Below are positions 15,911-28,764 of a stretch of DNA of 64,000 bases, piece by piece; position 1 is the stretch's first letter, and each line of letters starts with the position of its first letter. This DNA is from Marmoricola sp. Its GTDB lineage: Bacteria; Actinomycetota; Actinomycetes; Propionibacteriales; Nocardioidaceae. The stretch lies in assembly GCA_025965195.1 (NCBI GenBank), contig JAOPXK010000030.1:1-64000 (forward strand). The letters are read 5' to 3'. The position numbers were made by a program, and so were the translations under genes. The notes under the pieces are model-generated. The model saw only the letters and a list, made by a program, of their open reading frames with translations. It had not been told where the DNA came from and searched no databases.

Positions 15911-17122
15911 TCAGGGTGTCTGGGACAGCTCGTCGGGCACCTCGGGAAGGACCCGTTCGAAGTAGTCCCGGGCGGCCTTCGTCGTACCGATGTCCTGGTT
16001 GCTCTGCTCGGACATGAACCACCGATGCTCGAGCACTTCGTGGAAGATCTCCGCCTCGTCGAGCTTGTCGCGCAGGTGCTTCGGGATCGCGTTGATGACG
16101 GGGTCGTAGACCTCGGCCAGCCATCTGTTCGCCGCGACCGTCTCGGGGACCGAGTGGCCGGCCCGTTGCTCGAGCCAGGCGCGGAAGCCGGCGATGTCGT
16201 TGAGCATCCGCCGGGCCTGGTTCTCCTGCACGTGCAGACCGGTGCGCGCCAGCAGCTTGCGACGGTTGTGGCCGGGCTCGGCGACTCGTGTCTTCAGCCG
16301 CAGCTTGTTGCCCCCGTCCACGGCGACCAGCTCGACCTCGTCGATGTCGAAGCCGAGCTCGTTGAGGCGGCGCATCCGTTCGGCGATCTTGTAGCGCTGC
16401 TCGTCGGTGGAGATCACGTCCTCGCGGGTCAGCTCGGTCCACAGCGCGGTGTAGCGGAGCTCGATCTGGTCAGCCATCTCGATCGGGTCGACACTGTCGA
16501 CGAGCAGGTTGCCGGCCTGCAGGTCCATCAGCTCGCCCGCCACCCGTTCCTGGGCGATCTGGACGTCGTACTCGCGTTGCCCGTCCGAGAGCGACGAATG
16601 CTTCTCGCTGGTCTCGGCATCCACGAGGTACGCCGCCACCTCGCCCGCGTCGGCCATGAACAACGTGTTCGACAGCGAGCAGTCACCCCACATGAAACCG
16701 GCGAGGTGCAGCCGGACCAGCAGCTCGACCATCCCGTCGAGCAGCTCGTCGAGCGGAAGCGCGCCGCGGGGGTTCGACAGCAGGCTGCGATAGGTGGTCG
16801 AGTGCTCCAGGAAGCGGGTCACCAGGATCGCGTCCATGCTGTCCGGGCGGTCGATGGAGATGCCGAGCACCTCGACGGACGGGATCTCCAGCTGCTTGAG
16901 CTCGCGGAGCAACGCGTACTCGCGCCGGGCGAACCGCTCGGGCAGCTCCTTGAGGACGTAGACCACATCGCCCTCGCTCACGAACCGGACGATGTGGCGA
17001 TGCAGGCCGCGCTGGCGCACCTCGATCATGCGTTCGTCCTGCCAGCGCGCGAGCGGCTGCGACCACGGCAGCGTCAGAAGGCCCGCCGCCTGCTCCGCTG
17101 GGGGGCTGAACAGAAACCGCAT
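15911..17122 (-). CDS. DUF4032 domain protein with kinase-like N-terminus
   Basis: In this 403-residue protein, residues 20-230 resemble the lipopolysaccharide-kinase/RIO-like fold (VRFVSEGDVVYVLKELPERFARREYALLREL with a likely ATP-binding Lys, HLAGFMWGDCSLSNTLF as catalytic loop, YLVDAETSE in the DFG position). The C-terminal half is DUF4032 (NRRKLLARTGLHVQENQARRMLNDIAGFRAWLE). Function is unknown in the family. It starts five bases after the stop of the LysR gene on the same strand and may be co-transcribed with it. Confidence 0.85.
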   Translation of the reverse strand: MRFLFSPPAEQAAGLLTLPWSQPLARWQDERMIEVRQRGLHRHIVRFVSEGDVVYVLKELPERFARREYALLRELKQLEIPSVEVLGISIDRPDSMDAILVTRFLEHSTTYRSLLSNPRGALPLDELLDGMVELLVRLHLAGFMWGDCSLSNTLFMADAGEVAAYLVDAETSEKHSSLSDGQREYDVQIAQERVAGELMDLQAGNLLVDSVDPIEMADQIELRYTALWTELTREDVISTDEQRYKIAERMRRLNELGFDIDEVELVAVDGGNKLRLKTRVAEPGHNRRKLLARTGLHVQENQARRMLNDIAGFRAWLEQRAGHSVPETVAANRWLAEVYDPVINAIPKHLRDKLDEAEIFHEVLEHRWFMSEQSNQDIGTTKAARDYFERVLPEVPDELSQTP

Positions 17123-17127
17123 CCGAC

Positions 17128-18048
17128 TCAGGATAGGTCCGAAATGCCCTTCGGGCGGTGCTGGCTCCCGAGTGCCTCGATGATCGCGCGTACGGCGGGC
17201 GAGCGGTCCTGGGTACGGCGCCAGACCGCGATGATCTCCCGCTCGGGCACGGGATCCTTGATCCGGATCGCACGCGTGTCGGAGGGCAGCTCGCCTCGTC
17301 CCAGCCGCGGGATCAGCGCAATGCCGAGCCCAGCGGAGACGAGGGCGAGATGCGACTCGAACTCCAGCGACGTGTGCTCGATCAGGGGAAGCCGCCCGGT
17401 CCCGTCGTACATCCTGCCGAGCCACTGCCGGCAGATCGTGCCTTCCGGAGTGGCGATCCAGCGCTCCTCGACGAGGTCCTTGGGAGTGATCACCCGCCGT
17501 GCGGCGAGCCGGTGGCTGGCCGGGACGATGACGTCGGCGAGATCGCGATGAACCGTACGCCGGTCCAGGTGGTCCGGGATCCCGATCGGCACGTCGCCCC
17601 AGCGGTGCACGATCGCAACATCGGCCTGGCCTGCGGCGATCTGCTCGACCGCGGCCCAGGGCTCCACCTCCTGGAGCCGGATCCGCAACGACGGATGCAG
17701 CGCCATCAGCGAACTGGTGACCGGACCGATCAACCCGCGCATCGCGGTCGAGAAGCCGATCACCGACAGCTCGCCGCTCACCAGGCCCGCCTGGGCGTGC
17801 AAGGCGGTCTCGATCCGCTCCAGCTCCGCGATCACCCGGGCGCCCTCCTCGACCAGGGTCCGGCCCTGCTCGGTGAGGATCACGCCGCGGCCGACGCGTT
17901 CGAGCAGGCCGACGCCGGACTGCTGCTCGAGACGCTTGATCTGCTGGGAGATCGCGGACGGGGTGAACCCGAGTGCGGAAGCAGCGCCGATCACGGACCC
18001 GTGCGCGTGGACGGCCTCGAGCGAGCGGATGGCAGCAAGATCAATCAT
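17128..18048 (-). CDS. LysR family transcriptional regulator
   Basis: The 306-residue protein has an N-terminal winged helix (AIRSLEAVHAHGSVIGAASALGFTPSAISQQIKRLEQQSGVGLLER, residues 6-50) and a periplasmic-binding-protein-type effector domain (about 90-300). It is divergent from an EamA transporter, the usual arrangement for a LysR protein and its target, so it probably controls that exporter. An inverted repeat overlapping its own start codon suggests autoregulation. Confidence 0.94.
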   Translation of the reverse strand: MIDLAAIRSLEAVHAHGSVIGAASALGFTPSAISQQIKRLEQQSGVGLLERVGRGVILTEQGRTLVEEGARVIAELERIETALHAQAGLVSGELSVIGFSTAMRGLIGPVTSSLMALHPSLRIRLQEVEPWAAVEQIAAGQADVAIVHRWGDVPIGIPDHLDRRTVHRDLADVIVPASHRLAARRVITPKDLVEERWIATPEGTICRQWLGRMYDGTGRLPLIEHTSLEFESHLALVSAGLGIALIPRLGRGELPSDTRAIRIKDPVPEREIIAVWRRTQDRSPAVRAIIEALGSQHRPKGISDLS

Positions 18049-18063
18049 GTAGGCAGATTACAT
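18047..18063 (-). promoter_or_regulatory. LysR-type operator and -10 at the lysR/eamA divergent region
   Basis: ATGTA-GGCAGAT-TACAT is a perfect interrupted inverted repeat containing a T-N11-A LysR box. On the minus strand TAATCT (18055-18060) ends six bases before the LysR ATG, giving leaderless spacing. Binding here would overlap both the -10 and the start of the regulator gene. Confidence 0.6.
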
Positions 18064-18120
18064 GGTTTAGCGAAAAACAAATCGCTGGTGCTTAACGATC
18101 CGAGCACCCAGACTTGGCGC

Positions 18121-19290
18121 ATGACGCTGCGCCACTCCCTCCTGGCCACCCTCGTCGCGACGATCTGGGGCTTCAACTTCGTGGTCATCGAGTGGGGCAT
18201 GCACGACGTGCCCCCGTTGCTGTTCGTGTCGCTGCGCTTCGCCGCCGTACTCGTCCCGGCGATCTTCTTCGTGCCGCGTCCCGTCGCGCCGTGGCGGACG
18301 ATCGCGGCCGTCGGGGTGTTCATGTCGCTCGGCCAGTTCGGCTTCCTCTACACCGCGATGAACCTCGGCCTCCCGCCGGGCATCGCCGCACTCGTCCTGC
18401 AGGCACAGGTGATGTTCACGGTCGTGATCGCGGCGTTCGTGCTCAGCGAACGCCCGACGCGGAACCAGGCCATCGGCACCGTCGTCGGAGCGGCGGGCCT
18501 CGCCGTCGTCGGCATCGGTCGCGGAGGCCACATCCCGCTGCTGGCCCTGGTGCTGTGCCTCGCCGGCGCGCTCTCCTGGGGCATCGGCAATGTCGTGTCG
18601 AGGAAGTCCGGAGTGCGCTCGGGCCTGTCGATGTCGGTTTGGTCCTCGGTCGTCGTCCCGGTCCCGCTGTTCCTGCTCAGCCTCACCGTCGACGGCCCGC
18701 ACGCAGTCGGGGTGGCACTGAGCGGGCTCGGCTGGGAGGCGATCGTCTCGACGCTCTACACCGCCGCCTTGTCCTCCCTGGTCGGCTACTCGATCTTCAA
18801 CGGCCTGCTCGCGCGCTACCACACCTCATCGGTCGTGCCGTTCGTGCTCCTCGCGCCGCCCGTCGCCATGGTCAGCGCCTGGTTGCTCCTCGGCGAGACC
18901 CTCAACAGCGCCGAGGCGATCGGCGGGCTGGTCGTCCTGGGTGGCGTGCTGCTGACGGTCTGGCGCTCAGAGCGCGCGGCCACTCTCGGTGTACGCCGGG
19001 CCCGCACCGTCGACGTTGGCGAGCGCGGCAACGACCCTGCGAGCGGTGAAGTCGGCACTGCGCTCGTGGACCTCCTCGATCGTGCAGAAGCTGGCCGAGC
19101 GAATCTCGCGAAGCTGGCGGACGATGTCCTCGGCGATCGAGGCGTCGTGCACGCCACCGTCGAACACCAGGCAGACCGCGTCGTCCCAGCCGCCCCACGG
19201 GGGCAGCCAATCGGTCAGCAGCAGCGGGCCCGGGGCGATCTCGAGGCTGAGCTCCTCCTCGACCTCCCGGCCGACGGCCAGGTGCGGTGA
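18121..19290 (+). CDS. EamA (DMT superfamily) transporter with long antisense C-terminal tail
   Basis: This is a ten-helix drug/metabolite transporter with two EamA repeats in residues 1-285 (LLATLVATIWGFNFVVIEWGM first helix; LLAPPVAMVSAWLLLGETLN in the second repeat), probably exporting amino acids or related metabolites. Family members end near residue 290, but here the frame stays open for another 100 residues of charged, non-membrane sequence lying entirely antisense to the NUDIX gene. The real protein may therefore have an overprinted tail. The LysR gene is divergent from it. Confidence 0.88.
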   Translation: MTLRHSLLATLVATIWGFNFVVIEWGMHDVPPLLFVSLRFAAVLVPAIFFVPRPVAPWRTIAAVGVFMSLGQFGFLYTAMNLGLPPGIAALVLQAQVMFTVVIAAFVLSERPTRNQAIGTVVGAAGLAVVGIGRGGHIPLLALVLCLAGALSWGIGNVVSRKSGVRSGLSMSVWSSVVVPVPLFLLSLTVDGPHAVGVALSGLGWEAIVSTLYTAALSSLVGYSIFNGLLARYHTSSVVPFVLLAPPVAMVSAWLLLGETLNSAEAIGGLVVLGGVLLTVWRSERAATLGVRRARTVDVGERGNDPASGEVGTALVDLLDRAEAGRANLAKLADDVLGDRGVVHATVEHQADRVVPAAPRGQPIGQQQRARGDLEAELLLDLPADGQVR

Positions 19291-19737
19291 CTCGCCGACC
19301 TCCACCACCCCACCGGGCAGGTCCCAGTCCTTCTTGTAGGTCAGCTGGCACATCAGCACCCGCCCATCGCGGTCGCGGATGAGCATCTGGCTGATCGCCC
19401 GCTTTCGGGGGAGGAAGGAGTTCAGCAGCGCGCGAAAGCCCATCGGTTCCTCCAGCGGGGTGTCATCGACGAGACGGGCGTAGACGACCCGGTCGGCGCC
19501 ATCCGCGACACCTCGGGCGATGCCCTCGCGCATCAGGCCGCTGAAGGTCGCAATTCGCTGCGCGGTCTGGTCATCGGGGTCGATGTGCGTCTCGACCCGG
19601 ACCGAACCGGTTTCGAAGGAGCTCACCACGATCCGGCGGACCTCCTCGGAGGCGGGACCGACCCCGGACTCCTGAAGTGCCGGGGTCCACGACACGCGTA
19701 CGACGCCGGGGGAGACGGAGGTCAGGTCGGCAGTCAC
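18967..19737 (-). CDS. NUDIX hydrolase domain protein
   Basis: In this 256-residue protein the first 110 residues are a unique alpha/beta domain and residues 115-250 a NUDIX fold. The NUDIX box reads GGVVEVGESPHLAVGREVEEE, keeping GX5EX7REXXEE, but the final conserved Gly is Ser. The substrate (a nucleoside-diphosphate-linked compound) cannot be predicted. It ends five bases before the glgB stop region, transcribed in the same direction as glgB. Its coding 3' third overlaps the EamA tail by 324 bases. Confidence 0.88.
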   Translation of the reverse strand: MTADLTSVSPGVVRVSWTPALQESGVGPASEEVRRIVVSSFETGSVRVETHIDPDDQTAQRIATFSGLMREGIARGVADGADRVVYARLVDDTPLEEPMGFRALLNSFLPRKRAISQMLIRDRDGRVLMCQLTYKKDWDLPGGVVEVGESPHLAVGREVEEELSLEIAPGPLLLTDWLPPWGGWDDAVCLVFDGGVHDASIAEDIVRQLREIRSASFCTIEEVHERSADFTARRVVAALANVDGAGPAYTESGRAL

Positions 19738-19741
19738 CGGG

Positions 19742-21928
19742 TCAGCCTAGGCGAGATCCCGTCATGGGACGGAACCAGAGCGATCCGAGCGGTGGCAGCC
19801 GGATCACCGAGGACGCGGGCTGGCGCTGGTGCGGTTTGTCGATCCCGGTGATCGTTCCCATGTTGCCGACGCCGGAGCCGCCGTACGCCTCGGAGTCGGT
19901 GTTGATCACCTCGGCCCATTCGCCGGGGTGGGGAAGACCGAGGCGATACCCCTCGTGGGGTACGTCGGAGAAGTTGACGACGCAGACCAGCGGTTGACCG
20001 GCGGAGTCCCAACGCACGAACGCGTAGACGTTGTGATCGGCGTCGTCCGCGTCGAGCCAGTTGAAGCCCTCGGGCACGTGGTCCTGCGACCACAGCGCCG
20101 GGGTGGCCAGGTAGACCGTGTTGAGGTCGCGCACCAGCTTCTGGACACCGAGGTGCTCCGGGTTCTCCAGCAGCCCCCAGTCGAGCTCGCGGGACTCGGC
20201 CCACTCGTTGTCCTGGGCGAACTCCGAGCCCATGAACAGCAGCTGCTTGCCCGGATGGGCCCACTGGAAGGACAGGAACGCCCGCAGGTTCGCGAGCTGA
20301 CGCCAGCGGTCGCCGGGCATCTTGCGCAACAGTGAGCCCTTGCCGTGCACGACTTCGTCATGGCTGATCGGGAGCAGGAAGTTCTCGGCGTACGCGTAGG
20401 CCATCGCGAACGTCAGCTGGTTGTGGTGATAGCGCCGGTGGACCGGCTCCTGCTGCACGTAACCGAGGGCGTCGTGCATCCAGCCCATGTTCCACTTGAA
20501 CCCGAAGCCCAGCCCGCCCTTGTCGGTCGGATGGGTGACGCCCGGCCAGGCAGTCGACTCCTCGGCAATGGTCATCGCCCCGGGGACGCGACGGTAGACG
20601 GTCGCGTTCATCTCCTGGACGAACTGCACGGCCTCGAGGTTCTCCCGGCCACCATGGACATTGGGCGTCCACTCACCGGGCTCGCGGGAGTAGTCGAGGT
20701 AGATCATCGAGGCGACCGCGTCGACCCGGAGCCCGTCGATGTGGAACTCCTCGAGCCAGTAGAGCGCGTTGGCGACCAGGAAGTTGCGGACCTCGGCGCG
20801 GCCGAAGTCGAAGACATAGGTGCCCCAGTCGGGGTGCTCGCCGAGCGCCGGGTCCGGGTTCTCGTAGAGCGGCTGGCCATCGAAGCGGGCCAGCGCGAAG
20901 GCGTCCTTCGGGAAGTGCGCCGGCACCCAGTCCATGATCACGCCGATGCCGGCGTTGTGCAGGCGGTCGACCAGTCTGCGGAAGCCGTCGGGATCGCCGT
21001 ACCTCGCGGTCGGGGCGTAGTACGACGTCACCTGGTAGCCCCACGAACCGCCGTACGGGTGCTCCATGACGGGCAGGAACTCCACGTGCGTGAACCCCAG
21101 GTCCGTGACGTACGCCGCCAGCTGTTCGGCGAGCTCGTCGTAGGTCAGCACGTCCCCGCCGCCGTGCTTTCGCCAGGAGCCGAGGTGCACCTCGTAGATG
21201 GACACCGGCTGCTCGTCCGTCCGGGGGTTCGCCGCGCGGGCAGTCATCCAGTCGTCGTCGGTCCAGGTGTGCGTGCTCTCGAAGATCACCGACGACGTGG
21301 CCGGCGGGATCTCGGTGTGGAAGGCCATCGGGTCGGCCTTCTCGTGCCAGGTGCCGTCCTGGCCCAGCAGTGCGAACTTGTACGGGGAGCCGGCCCCGAC
21401 GTCGGGGACGAACAGCTCCCACACGCCGGACGCGCCGATCTGGCGCATCGGGTGCTCGCGGCCGTCCCAGCTGTTGAAGTCGCCCTTGAGCCGGACCCCG
21501 CGGGCGTTGGGGGCCCAGACCGCGAACGACGTGCCAGTGATGTTGCCGGGGTAGTGCTGGACGTGCGCGCCGAGCACGTCCCAGAGCTGCTCGTGGCGGC
21601 CCTCGTTGATCAGGTGTACGTCGACCGGGCCGAGCGTGGGGAGGAAGCGATACGGGTCGTCGGCCTGGTGCAGGTGGCCGCCGGCGTAGCCGACCTCGAG
21701 GCGGTAGTCGGGAACGTCCTGGCCGGTGGCGACAACCCCTTCCCAGACGCCGTTGTGGACATGCGCGAGAGCGGTCCGGGTGCCGTCATGCACCACGGTG
21801 ACGGTCTCCGCGAGCGGACGCAGCACGCGTACCACGACCTTGCCGCCGATGACGTGTGGCCCGAGGATGCGATGCGGCTCCGGGTGCTCTCCTGCGGCGA
21901 GCAGGTCGATCTCGGCCTTGTCCGTCAC
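19742..21928 (-). CDS. glgB: 1,4-alpha-glucan branching enzyme GlgB
   Basis: A GH13 enzyme that creates alpha-1,6 branches in glycogen-like glucan. The 728 residues (family about 730) comprise an N-terminal domain, a CBM48 module (about 105-200), the catalytic barrel with nucleophile in [12 protein letters not shown], acid in [20 protein letters not shown], and a C-terminal sandwich. The GTG start at 21928 is chosen because it forms a GTGA overlap with the mak stop; the frame extends upstream but only antisense-like. It is the last gene of the glgE-treS-mak-glgB operon and branches the linear glucan that GlgE makes. Confidence 0.97.
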   Translation of the reverse strand: MTDKAEIDLLAAGEHPEPHRILGPHVIGGKVVVRVLRPLAETVTVVHDGTRTALAHVHNGVWEGVVATGQDVPDYRLEVGYAGGHLHQADDPYRFLPTLGPVDVHLINEGRHEQLWDVLGAHVQHYPGNITGTSFAVWAPNARGVRLKGDFNSWDGREHPMRQIGASGVWELFVPDVGAGSPYKFALLGQDGTWHEKADPMAFHTEIPPATSSVIFESTHTWTDDDWMTARAANPRTDEQPVSIYEVHLGSWRKHGGGDVLTYDELAEQLAAYVTDLGFTHVEFLPVMEHPYGGSWGYQVTSYYAPTARYGDPDGFRRLVDRLHNAGIGVIMDWVPAHFPKDAFALARFDGQPLYENPDPALGEHPDWGTYVFDFGRAEVRNFLVANALYWLEEFHIDGLRVDAVASMIYLDYSREPGEWTPNVHGGRENLEAVQFVQEMNATVYRRVPGAMTIAEESTAWPGVTHPTDKGGLGFGFKWNMGWMHDALGYVQQEPVHRRYHHNQLTFAMAYAYAENFLLPISHDEVVHGKGSLLRKMPGDRWRQLANLRAFLSFQWAHPGKQLLFMGSEFAQDNEWAESRELDWGLLENPEHLGVQKLVRDLNTVYLATPALWSQDHVPEGFNWLDADDADHNVYAFVRWDSAGQPLVCVVNFSDVPHEGYRLGLPHPGEWAEVINTDSEAYGGSGVGNMGTITGIDKPHQRQPASSVIRLPPLGSLWFRPMTGSRLG

Positions 21929-23351
21929 GCGTGGCCCTCGACCCTGGCGGCGGTGAGCCGCTCGAGCGCACCGATCGGGATCGGCAGCCAGGTCGGGCGG
22001 TTGCGGGCCTCGTAGCCGACCTCGTAGACCGCCTTGTCGGCCTGGTAGGCATCGACGATCAGCCGCTCCTCGGCGGTGAGCTCGCCGGGCTCGCCGGTGC
22101 GGCCCTCCAGGTAGCCCGCGAGGAAGGCGTCGCTGTTGCGGGTCACCCACTCATCGGCGCGATAGGCCAGCTGGGCAGCACTCGCGTCGTCGTTGAAGAT
22201 GTCGTCCTCGACCGAGCGGGCGGCGTAGTCGAACGACCGCAGCATGCCTGCGACATCGCGCCACGGGGAGTCGAGCTGGGCCCGCTCGTCGAGTGGCTTG
22301 GCCGGCTCTCCCTCGAAGTCGACGAGCTTCCAGCCCTTGCTGGTGCGGAGGGTCTGGCCGAGGTGCAGGTCGCCGTGAACCCGTTGTCCGACAAGGGATT
22401 CCGGGATCTCGGCCAGACGGTCGAAGACCGCCCGCACCGCATCGGCGTACGGCTCCAGCTCGGGTACGTCGGACACGGCGGCATCGAGCCGTGCCCGCAT
22501 GGAGGCAGCGACCGCCGAGGTGTCGATCGTGGTGGTCGGGAACAGCTCTCGCAGGGCCTCGTGCACCTCTGCCACGGCCATCCCCAGCCGGTGCGACTCT
22601 CCAGCGAAGTCGCCACCGACCTCCTCGGCATGCAGATCGGCCTCCGCGAACAGGTTGCGCACGCTGGCGAGGGCTTGCTCCCAGCCGTCGCTCGCGGTGC
22701 GGAGGAACTGCTGCAGCATCGCGACCTGGAGGTCGCCGGCCTCGAGCCAGCCATAGAGGGCGGCGACGTTCTCGTTGCCTGCCACAGTGAGGGCCTCGAG
22801 GATCTCGATGTCGGGGTTGCGGCCCGGGGTCAGTCGGCGGAACACCTTCATCATGCTGTCGTCGCCGAACGCCACCGAGGAGTTGCTCTGCTCGGCCGAC
22901 AACATCGTCGAGTGGACCTCGACATCGAGATCGTGACCGGGGAGGCGGTGGAAGGTCAGGGTCTCGACAGGCTCGAGCGTCGGTGCGGCCCGGTTGAACG
23001 CGAGCAGCCAGGCCTTGGTGGCCTCGCGATCGTGCAGTGCGTCGTACGCCACGACCGTGCCGAAGTCGGGGTCGTCCCAGCTCCCGACGTAGGCGTGCCC
23101 GATCCGGTCGACCGGCTCGGAGTAGTAGGCGAGCGGCACCTGGTAGAGGTCGGTCCCGCCGTCGTCGTAGGCGACCGTGACCAGCTCGATGGCGACCGCG
23201 GGGGTCCCGGCTTCGCCCGGGCTGGGGGACTGCAGCGGGATCCGGCGTACGCCGGCAACCGTGAACGCGCGCCCCTTCCCGCCGAACCAGCGTGCCGAGC
23301 CGATGAACTCGGCCAGCAGGTCCTTCATGGGTTGCTCCGGGACAGCACCGG

Positions 23352-23355
<4 letters not shown>
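21925..23355 (-). CDS. mak: Maltokinase (Mak/Pep2)
   Basis: Maltokinase phosphorylates maltose with ATP to alpha-maltose-1-phosphate, the GlgE donor. The 476 residues show the N-terminal cap ([12 protein letters not shown]) and the kinase catalytic loop [15 protein letters not shown] with [12 protein letters not shown] as the metal-binding segment. The GTG at 23355 overlaps the treS stop as GTGA; ATG 23328 (MKDLLAEF) is the alternative start. The same 4-base coupling joins it to glgB, so stoichiometric translation of the operon is likely. Confidence 0.95.
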
Positions 23356-26947
<3,592 letters not shown>

Positions 26948-26999
26948 CTGTCCAGACTCCCGAATCCCAACCGACAACGCAAACGAGGTGGTCACGCAC

Positions 27000-27290
27000 T
27001 CAGCCGACTGGCTGGATCAGGCCCCGGTCGAGGAGCTGGTTGAGGAACGCCAGGTTGTCGGCACGGCACTCGGCGGGTGTGACGTCGTACTCCTCGGCGA
27101 CGAGACCACACAGGTCATCGAGCGTGCGCGGCTCGGCGAGGTGCTCCCAGAGTGAGGCGGCGACGTCGCGAAGGCCGTAGTACTCGCCCTGCTCGTGGCC
27201 CATCATCACCAGCTCGCCGTCCATCCGGACGGCGTTCAGGTCGGGTTTGCGGACGTAGGCCGTGGCCTGGTCGACGTCGCTGCTGTTCAC
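27000..27290 (-). CDS. PqqD family RiPP recognition element protein (lasso B1-like)
   Basis: The 96-residue PqqD-like winged-helix protein (VRKPDLNAVRMDGELVMMGHEQGEYYGLRDVAASLWEHL; TLDDLCGLVAEEYDV) is of the type that binds the leader of RiPP precursors and delivers it to the processing enzymes; in lasso systems it is the B1 protein. The GTG start overlaps the stop of the kinase gene as GTGA. Together with the kinase, B2 peptidase and 36-residue peptide it forms one minus-strand operon. Recognition of the YSAPVL motif of that peptide is inferred. Confidence 0.88.
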   Translation of the reverse strand: MNSSDVDQATAYVRKPDLNAVRMDGELVMMGHEQGEYYGLRDVAASLWEHLAEPRTLDDLCGLVAEEYDVTPAECRADNLAFLNQLLDRGLIQPVG

Positions 27291-28237
27291 ACGCGCTCCT
27301 TGTACGGCTGGTTCCTGGACGGCTCGGGCTGCTGTCCGGGCTGGTCGGCATTGATGTCGGCGAGGATCGCGTCGGCGGTGGCCTCGGCCGACATGGTCAG
27401 CTCCGGGCGGAGTACTCGGCTCAATCGTGCACCTTCGGCGAGGGCTGCGCACCGGACCAGGTGCTGCTGGGCGGCTGCGGCGTCGTGCACGAGCTCGCGG
27501 CGGTAGGTGTAGGTGTTCAGCAGGTCGAACGCCTGCAGGCCCACGACGTTCTCGATCCGCAAGGTGGTGTCGGCGTCCTTCTCGAGGGAGTAGATCCATC
27601 GCAGGGGCAGTGGTCCGAAGTCGCCTCGCGTGATCGGCAGGTTGAACTTCGCGGCCGAGCCGTCGACCCGCTCCAGGTCATCGGTGGAGAGCCCGAGCCG
27701 GGTGATGGCGTCCTCCCAGAGCTTGATCCGGGGGTAACCGGGCAGGGCACGGCCGGCGGTGTCGACCGGGACGACGTCGTCGGAGAGTACGTCGAGACCG
27801 CGGCGGTGCAGCTCGGCCGCCAGGGTCGACTTTCCCGCGCCCGAGTGACCGACCACCACCGCAGAGGCGTCACCGACGCGGAAGGCGTTGCCGTGCAGGA
27901 CGAGGTGTCCTCGCTGCATCATCACCGCGCCCATCACCGTGCCGAGGAGGTAGAGGCGTACGGCGCGAGCGTCGACTCCAGGTGACGGGTCGACGATGAC
28001 CTCATTGCCGCCGCGCGCCTCGTAGCGAGCGACGTCCGGGACCTCGACGCCGCACGACGCGTGGTCGCGCCACAACCCGAGGGGGAGCTGGCTGGCGGTC
28101 GGAGGAGGCCCAGCGAGGGTTCCGAGCCCGATCGTGACGTCGGCACGTGTGTCGTCAGCGAGCTGGGGCCCGCTGGTCAGCTCAGGAAGCTCGATCTCGC
28201 TCCGGAGCGTCAGGCCGTAGACGACGTACGTGGGCAC
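27287..28237 (-). CDS. HPr-kinase-like protein, predicted RiPP precursor kinase
   Basis: This 316-residue protein has the HPrK/P-type P-loop GHSGAGKST (130-138), LSDDVVPV (about 151-158) as the second metal or nucleotide motif, and family segments GHLVLHGNAFRVG and LGTVMGAVMM. HPr-kinase homologues in lasso clusters (ThcoK, paeninodin cluster) phosphorylate the C-terminal serine of the precursor, and the peptide encoded upstream ends in Gly-Ser. The GTG start has a strong GGAGGA five bases upstream. It overlaps the B2 gene by 56 bases and the PqqD gene by four. Confidence 0.85.
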   Translation of the reverse strand: MPTYVVYGLTLRSEIELPELTSGPQLADDTRADVTIGLGTLAGPPPTASQLPLGLWRDHASCGVEVPDVARYEARGGNEVIVDPSPGVDARAVRLYLLGTVMGAVMMQRGHLVLHGNAFRVGDASAVVVGHSGAGKSTLAAELHRRGLDVLSDDVVPVDTAGRALPGYPRIKLWEDAITRLGLSTDDLERVDGSAAKFNLPITRGDFGPLPLRWIYSLEKDADTTLRIENVVGLQAFDLLNTYTYRRELVHDAAAAQQHLVRCAALAEGARLSRVLRPELTMSAEATADAILADINADQPGQQPEPSRNQPYKERV

Positions 28238-28709
28238 GGTTCCTCCATCGATGCGGCCCGGCGGGTACCCAGGTGAACGATGCGACCTCGGTGTAGTCAC
28301 GTGGAATGCCACCGGTGATCGGGGTGCCGTCGGTGTGCACCCACGCGTGGGCGACGAGCTGGTTGTTCTCCCGGCGTACGCCGAAGGATACGACGTGCGG
28401 AACCCGGGCGGCGACCAGGAAGACCCTGGCCGTCAGGGCCTGCGGATAGCACTCCGACTTCCACGGGGTGTGGCGCGCCGCCAGCCTGACGATGCCCCCG
28501 ATGCGCGCAGCGATGTGCCGTTCGGCAGGGAGGACCGGGTTGCCGGGCGAGTCGGCGTTGTGTTCGCCGAGCAGCACCCGCAGGACTGGAAACGGGAGCA
28601 CGATGATCAGCAGGCGGGTGATCCCGAGCAGCACCCAAGCCGCCAGCAGGCGCACCTGGTCCTTGGGACCCAGGCGCGCAAAACCCCGCGTCAGTCGAAT
28701 CAGTTGCAT
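28182..28709 (-). CDS. Lasso peptide B2-type leader peptidase
   Basis: The transglutaminase-like B2 protease of lasso systems removes the leader peptide. The 175 residues contain the membrane-associated N-terminal helices (LLAAWVLLGITRLLIIVLPF, 21-40) and the catalytic segment CYPQALTARVFLVAARVPHVVSFGV with Cys87, then HAWVHTDG with His121 and the probable Asp127. The C-terminal 30 residues are basic and extend into the kinase gene. ATG 28709 follows the peptide gene by 55 bases, with no strong Shine-Dalgarno and a hairpin between. Confidence 0.88.
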   Translation of the reverse strand: MQLIRLTRGFARLGPKDQVRLLAAWVLLGITRLLIIVLPFPVLRVLLGEHNADSPGNPVLPAERHIAARIGGIVRLAARHTPWKSECYPQALTARVFLVAARVPHVVSFGVRRENNQLVAHAWVHTDGTPITGGIPRDYTEVASFTWVPAGPHRWRNRAHVRRLRPDAPERDRAS

Positions 28710-28726
28710 TGGACCGGCGGGGTGCG

Positions 28727-28743
28727 GCACCCGTCTCGGGTGC
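28727..28743 (-). terminator. Hairpin between the peptide gene and the B2 gene
   Basis: GCACCCG-TCT-CGGGTGC is a perfect seven-base stem with a three-base loop, located between the stop of the 36-residue peptide gene and the B2 start. There is no T tract. Its position fits a transcript-stabilising or attenuating element that gives more precursor than enzyme mRNA, as in many RiPP operons. Confidence 0.45.
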
Positions 28744-28764
28744 AGGTGAGGCGGTCGAACCGCG

